This document shows positions 4,914-7,787 of a DNA stretch of 7,787 nt, piece after piece. Under the pieces are notes generated by a model that worked only from the letters and a program-made list of their open reading frames with translations, searched no databases and was not told the origin of the DNA. The DNA is from Spirochaetia bacterium (lineage in GTDB: Bacteria; Spirochaetota; Spirochaetia; Treponematales; Breznakiellaceae), in assembly GCA_025997615.1 (NCBI GenBank), contig BNUV01000109.1:1-7787 (forward strand), given 5' to 3'. Position 1 is the first letter of the stretch; each line of letters opens with the position of its first letter. The translations under genes and the position numbers were made by a program.

Positions 4914-4936
4914 AATAAAAACCTTCAGTTTTTATT
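4914..4936 (-). other. AT-rich hairpin in the tRNA-Glu leader
   Basis: AATAAAAAC-CTTCA-GTTTTTATT is a perfect 9-bp inverted repeat with a 5-nt loop, between the predicted transcription start (about 4941) and the tRNA 5' end (4912). With one G-C pair it is too weak for a typical terminator. It may help leader processing or reduce readthrough from the upstream gene. Confidence 0.5.
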
Positions 4937-4947
4937 GACGTATTGAA

Positions 4948-4976
4948 AATATACCTAAAACATTCGGCTTTGTCAA
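4948..4976 (-). promoter_or_regulatory. Promoter of the tRNA-Glu/efp transcript
   Basis: On the minus strand a perfect TTGACA (4976-4971), a 17-nt spacer and TATATT (4953-4948, 5 of 6) lie about 36 bp upstream of the tRNA. This is a strong sigma-70-type promoter, as expected for a tRNA. It lies between the stop codon of the RelA/SpoT-domain gene and the tRNA. Confidence 0.8.
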
Positions 4977-5006
4977 GTGAACATGAAGACAAAAATATCC
5001 GGAGCC

Positions 5007-6221
5007 CTACATCTTCAGCTTATCCAATAAAAGCGAGCGGAATTTCCGGGCCGGTTCCAGGGCCTCCAGAGATAAGGCCGCCTCGCAGTCCGCCAGGGCC
5101 TGGGGAAAGTCCTCGATGTGGTAATAGGCCTGACCCCGGCGGTAAAAACAGAAGGGCTGGTAGGGGTTGATGGCCAGGGCTTCGGAAAAATCGTCGATGG
5201 CCTGGGCGTATTGCTGGAGGACCGAGTGCACCACCCCCCGGTAATAGGCAGCCTTGTAGGAATGGGGATCCAGTTCCAGGGCGTTGGCAAAATCCGCTAT
5301 GGCTTCCCCGTAGTGGGACCGGGCAAAATGCGCCATCCCCCGGTGTTTATAGATGAGGGCCTTGGTGGCGGGGGAAGGATCCATCTCTAAAATGCGGCTG
5401 TAAAATTCTATGGCCTCGCTAAACTGGTTTTTGTTATGGGCATAAAGGGCGTTCAGGAGCAAATCGTCAATAGAGCCGCTGGGCGGAACATGATGAGGAG
5501 CTTCCGGCCGGCTCTCGCCGGGTTTTTCCCCTTCAAAAAGTAATGCGTCGGTGGATTCCTCGATTTTTTTGAAGAAAGAGTTCCGCCGCTTGCCCAATTC
5601 ACCGTTGAGCTGCCGCTGATAAGTCCTGACTTCCTGAAAAATAGTATCCGCCAGGGACAAACTGGCGTTTACCGCCGCCAATTTCCGCTTCATGGGCTCA
5701 TCAAAAGGGGTAAATGCCGCTTTATACACCAGCTCATGTTCTACTTCCGCCCAGGCATCCTGTAAAATCGTACGGATCTGGATTTCCGCAGCGGTACAAT
5801 GGGGATCGCCCCACTCTTCAATCATGAAATCGGGAATTTTTATCAATAAATGGAGGGATTCGTAGCCAAATTCCTTGAAGCTGTAGTTTGAACCCTTCCG
5901 TTCGGTTTCAAGAACCTCAAAATTTTCTTTGATAAGGTTTTCCACCACGGATATATCTTCCATAAATGGACAAACGATCCGGACCCCGATAAGGTCGGTA
6001 ATATCCGCAGATCCGGCATCATTCTTCAAAAGTCTGAAATACTTCCTGAAATAACTGGCAAAATCCTTGATTCTGGCCTTGACGGTAGGATGGGACGGAA
6101 TATCCCTGACGATTTTTTCAATGCGGGACTCCAGCTCCTTCGTGAAGAGGAGCCTGACTTCCGCATATTGCTCATACGTTTTACTAAGGGTATCCCGATC
6201 CGGATACTTAATTTCACTCAT
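5007..6221 (-). CDS. RelA/SpoT-domain (p)ppGpp synthetase fused to TPR repeats
   Basis: The 404-residue protein has a RelA/SpoT synthetase domain (about 1-200) and a C-terminal tetratricopeptide region (about 250-404, about four repeats; for example AIADFANALELDPHS and AIDDFSEALAINPYQ). Synthetase hallmarks are intact: R50-x-K52-x3-S56-x3-K60 for ATP binding, D76 in DLIGVRI, Y120 in GYESLHL (guanine stacking) and E146 in EIQIRT. There is no HD hydrolase domain and no TGS/ACT tail, so it resembles a small alarmone synthetase joined to a protein-binding module; it should transfer pyrophosphate from ATP to GTP or GDP. I chose ATG at 6221. A TTG at 6269 is in frame, but its sequence is the flaA terminator hairpin. 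Spacing to flaA suggests expression by readthrough or a weak promoter after the terminator. Activity is inferred. Confidence 0.85.
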   Translation of the reverse strand: MSEIKYPDRDTLSKTYEQYAEVRLLFTKELESRIEKIVRDIPSHPTVKARIKDFASYFRKYFRLLKNDAGSADITDLIGVRIVCPFMEDISVVENLIKENFEVLETERKGSNYSFKEFGYESLHLLIKIPDFMIEEWGDPHCTAAEIQIRTILQDAWAEVEHELVYKAAFTPFDEPMKRKLAAVNASLSLADTIFQEVRTYQRQLNGELGKRRNSFFKKIEESTDALLFEGEKPGESRPEAPHHVPPSGSIDDLLLNALYAHNKNQFSEAIEFYSRILEMDPSPATKALIYKHRGMAHFARSHYGEAIADFANALELDPHSYKAAYYRGVVHSVLQQYAQAIDDFSEALAINPYQPFCFYRRGQAYYHIEDFPQALADCEAALSLEALEPARKFRSLLLDKLKM

Positions 6222-6242
6222 GTCAGCCTGATTTTTTGAAGT

Positions 6243-6288
6243 TAAAAAAAGGCTGTCCAAAACTCCCAAGGGGATTTTCAGACAGCCT
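6243..6288 (-). terminator. Rho-independent terminator of flaA
   Basis: On the minus strand, AGGCTGTC pairs with GACAGCCT (8 bp), followed inward by AAAA/TTTT and TCCC/GGGA around a short loop, and then TTTTTTT. It lies about 31 bp after the flaA stop codon. Its arms, GGCTGTCTGAAAA and TTTTGGACAGCC, closely resemble the inverted IS ends at 1641-1689. Confidence 0.85.
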
Positions 6289-6319
6289 CTTTACCATACC
6301 GGCAACCCGGTTCTTACGA

Positions 6320-7360
6320 CTACTGGTTCTCAGAATTGTCAGGAGTCGGAGTAAAGTCGGTCTCCTGAGCCTGTTTTTGAGCTTCCAGATACCGGAGGAC
6401 CTGATTCTGACCAAAACGTTCCATTTCGAACTTCTTACGGGCAGTCTCCCGTTTCTGAATGATACCCCAAGTGTATTCATCATCAATATCCCGGGTGGTA
6501 TCCAGCACCGCTTTATCGTAGATGATCTTTACATCTTTAAAGTAGCCGATAAAGTCCCCGCCTTCTTTGGCAGCATCCCGCTGGACGATAAATCCACCAA
6601 ATTTAACAAAGGGACTCGAGGCGGGATACACCGGGTAGATCCGCAGGGTCCGATTCCGGACTTCGCTGACATAAGAGGGGTTGTTCCAGGTAAGTTCGCC
6701 CCAGCCGTCGTAGTTGAGGTAGCCCATGAACACCGACTGCTCGGTTCCGTCGTTGTGGACCAGCACTGCATAAAGGGCGTGGGGGAAATTCAAGCCATAG
6801 GCATTTACTGCTACGGATTTGACGGTTCCCACATTTTTGACCACCCCAAAGCCATCTTCAAAGCGGCTGGGACCGGTGATACCGTTTCCACCATCTTCGG
6901 TCGGGGTTACGGTGCCATCGTCTTGTACTTCACCCTGGGGTTCGTAGGCGGGAATATCGAAGGGCGGCTTTACCCGGGCCCAGGAATTAAAGGGCTCCAC
7001 GGGGAAATTGACCCGGAGACCCATAACTTTGCCATATTTTTGGGAATCCGCTTCCTGGGCAAAGGTAAGGCTCTTGGCAGTTACCGTTTGGGAAGAAGAT
7101 GCGAGGATCACTTCCCAGTTGGCAATAGCCAAAGAGGTCTTCATAAAGTTTTTTTGCGCAGAGGTAAAACTGCCGCCGGCCACATTGGAATAGTCCATCA
7201 TGGTCGCACGGTTCTGATTCGGGGTAGTATCCTCGTCAGAATCGGCAATTTTAACATGAATGTCCGCCAAAACTTTGGAGAAATCGATGAGAATCGCTTC
7301 CTCGGCGAACAAACCCGCTGACAACAACACAACGGTGACAAGAATGAATATCCTTTTCAT
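6320..7360 (-). CDS. flaA: Flagellar filament outer layer (sheath) protein FlaA
   Basis: FlaA coats the FlaB core of spirochaete periplasmic flagella and contributes to filament stiffness. The 346-residue protein starts with a Sec signal peptide (MKRIFILVTVVLLSAGLFA, likely cut after Ala19) and carries family blocks AEEAILIDFSKVLADI, NFPVEPFNSWARVKPPFDIPAYE, VKSVAVNAYGLNFPHALYAVLVHNDGTE and a polar C-terminal tail with TPTPD. AAAGGAG precedes the ATG by seven bases. It is transcribed alone: a consensus promoter upstream and a strong terminator directly after. That fits a highly expressed structural protein. This is the best taxonomic marker in the window and points to Treponema. Confidence 0.95.
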   Translation of the reverse strand: MKRIFILVTVVLLSAGLFAEEAILIDFSKVLADIHVKIADSDEDTTPNQNRATMMDYSNVAGGSFTSAQKNFMKTSLAIANWEVILASSSQTVTAKSLTFAQEADSQKYGKVMGLRVNFPVEPFNSWARVKPPFDIPAYEPQGEVQDDGTVTPTEDGGNGITGPSRFEDGFGVVKNVGTVKSVAVNAYGLNFPHALYAVLVHNDGTEQSVFMGYLNYDGWGELTWNNPSYVSEVRNRTLRIYPVYPASSPFVKFGGFIVQRDAAKEGGDFIGYFKDVKIIYDKAVLDTTRDIDDEYTWGIIQKRETARKKFEMERFGQNQVLRYLEAQKQAQETDFTPTPDNSENQ

Positions 7361-7406
7361 TCCAAGCTCCTTTCAATCAAATTATCTTAAAGACGTAATA
7401 ATAAAA

Positions 7407-7434
7407 ATTATACGAAAGAATTAAGATTTGTCAA
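7407..7434 (-). promoter_or_regulatory. Fully consensus sigma-70-type promoter of flaA
   Basis: TTGACA (7434-7429), a 16-nt spacer and TATAAT (7412-7407) match the consensus in all twelve bases, giving a leader of about 40 nt before the ATG at 7360. No flagellar sigma-28 site is seen here, so flaA is probably transcribed by the housekeeping polymerase. Confidence 0.85.
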
Positions 7435-7493
7435 CGCCTTTTGATCAAAATCCTCAATTTTTCCGTAAATTCTTTCACCAATAGTATCGGCTA

Positions 7494-7518
7494 AAACAGG
7501 GGGAAACTCCACCTGTTT
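7494..7518. other. Hairpin between flaA promoter and IS end
   Basis: AAACAGG and CCTGTTT form a 7-bp stem that extends inward to ten pairs with one mismatch. On the minus strand the 3' arm ends TGTTTTAG, a weak T-run, so it could have ended a gene upstream that the IS has displaced. The rest of 7435-7571 shows no gene that I can support. Confidence 0.4.
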
Positions 7519-7571
7519 CTTGAATTTTACCCCACCCGGCACATCTTGTCTAGGGGATTTCATCCTCCGGG

Positions 7572-7787
7572 CAGGGCAAAAGCATTTAGAATTCCATGAT
7601 ATACTTCTATTCTTCTCTGGGAGGGGAAGAAGGAATGGAAGTAACGCAAGCCGACATTATCAAAATGACCGATTTTTTGGGGGAGATTCACGATCCGAGG
7701 CGGCAACAAGGCAATTTTCGGCATAATTTGATTGATATCTTGGTGATCGGACTGAGCACCGTCATAAGCGGACAAGATGAATTTGAA
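7572..7787 (+). mobile_element. Insertion sequence of the ISAs1 family, left end only
   Basis: The likely terminal repeat begins at CAGGGCAAAAGCATTTAG (7572-7589), of the CAGGG-type seen at the ends of this family, 63 bp upstream of the transposase start. The other end and target duplication are outside the window. The IS sits about 140 bp upstream of the flaA promoter and points away from flaA. Confidence 0.65.
7635..7787 (+). CDS. ISAs1-family transposase, N-terminal 51 codons (runs off the edge)
   Basis: After a GAAGGA ribosome-binding site, the frame from ATG 7635 stays open to the window edge. It matches the N-terminal DDE_Tnp_1-associated domain of ISAs1/H-repeat transposases: FLGEIHDPRRQQGNFRHNL followed by IDILVIGLSTVISGQDEFE (family pattern: DPRR, a short basic stretch, then a hydrophobic helix ending in G-x-D-x-FE). 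The catalytic domain would lie beyond the window, so whether the element is intact cannot be judged. Confidence 0.8.
   Translation, partial: MEVTQADIIKMTDFLGEIHDPRRQQGNFRHNLIDILVIGLSTVISGQDEFE

Noticed and set aside
6222..6269. Upstream TTG start giving the RelA/SpoT-domain protein 16 more residues
   Set aside because: The extra codons are the flaA terminator hairpin and T-tract; ATG at 6221 fits the protein better.
6236..7321. Long plus-strand open frame of about 361 codons opposite flaA
   Set aside because: It mirrors flaA almost exactly, with no ribosome-binding site or recognisable domain.

Overview
The window looks like chromosome from a Treponema, most likely of the termite-gut/free-living type with a GC content near 50% (genus well supported, species not). 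The main pointer is a complete flaA, the outer-layer (sheath) protein of spirochaete periplasmic flagella. Layout: (1) about 1-1910 is an accessory block; (2) about 1919-7435 is ordinary core chromosome; (3) about 7572 to the end is the start of a second insertion sequence.

Accessory block. A decayed IS1182-type transposase gene on the minus strand runs off the left edge. Its coding frame is broken by three short (about 15-nt) palindromes that sit at exact in-gene insertion points. Its outer end lies directly against a roughly 220-nt fold-back element ending in GTTAGGC, a canonical R' core site of an integron attC. Next comes a compact unit holding one very AT-rich GNAT acetyltransferase gene with its own promoter. 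It ends in GCCTAAC, a canonical R'' core site, followed by a second fold-back element that ends in GTTAGGT just before the core gene rlmK. The fold-back elements share a hairpin with compensatory base changes. The second one is interrupted by a 49-bp back-to-back pair of the same IS ends. I read this as a relic integron-type gene cassette between two oversized attC-like sites, damaged by an IS with a preference for the AAC of the R'' box and peppered with tiny palindromes. No integrase gene is in the window.

Core region. A stand-alone RlmK-type 23S rRNA methyltransferase (plus strand) converges on a minus-strand run: tRNA-Glu(TTC), efp (elongation factor P) and an RsmC-like methyltransferase. 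The two methyltransferase genes overlap at their stop codons. Upstream on the same strand lie a small-type RelA/SpoT (p)ppGpp synthetase fused to TPR repeats, and flaA with a fully consensus promoter and a strong terminator. Most of this region concerns translation: rRNA modification, a glutamate tRNA, EF-P and the alarmone synthetase. The flaA terminator resembles a miniature IS made of two inverted ends.

Right edge. An ISAs1-family element begins about 140 bp upstream of the flaA promoter; only its end and the first 51 codons of its transposase are inside the window.
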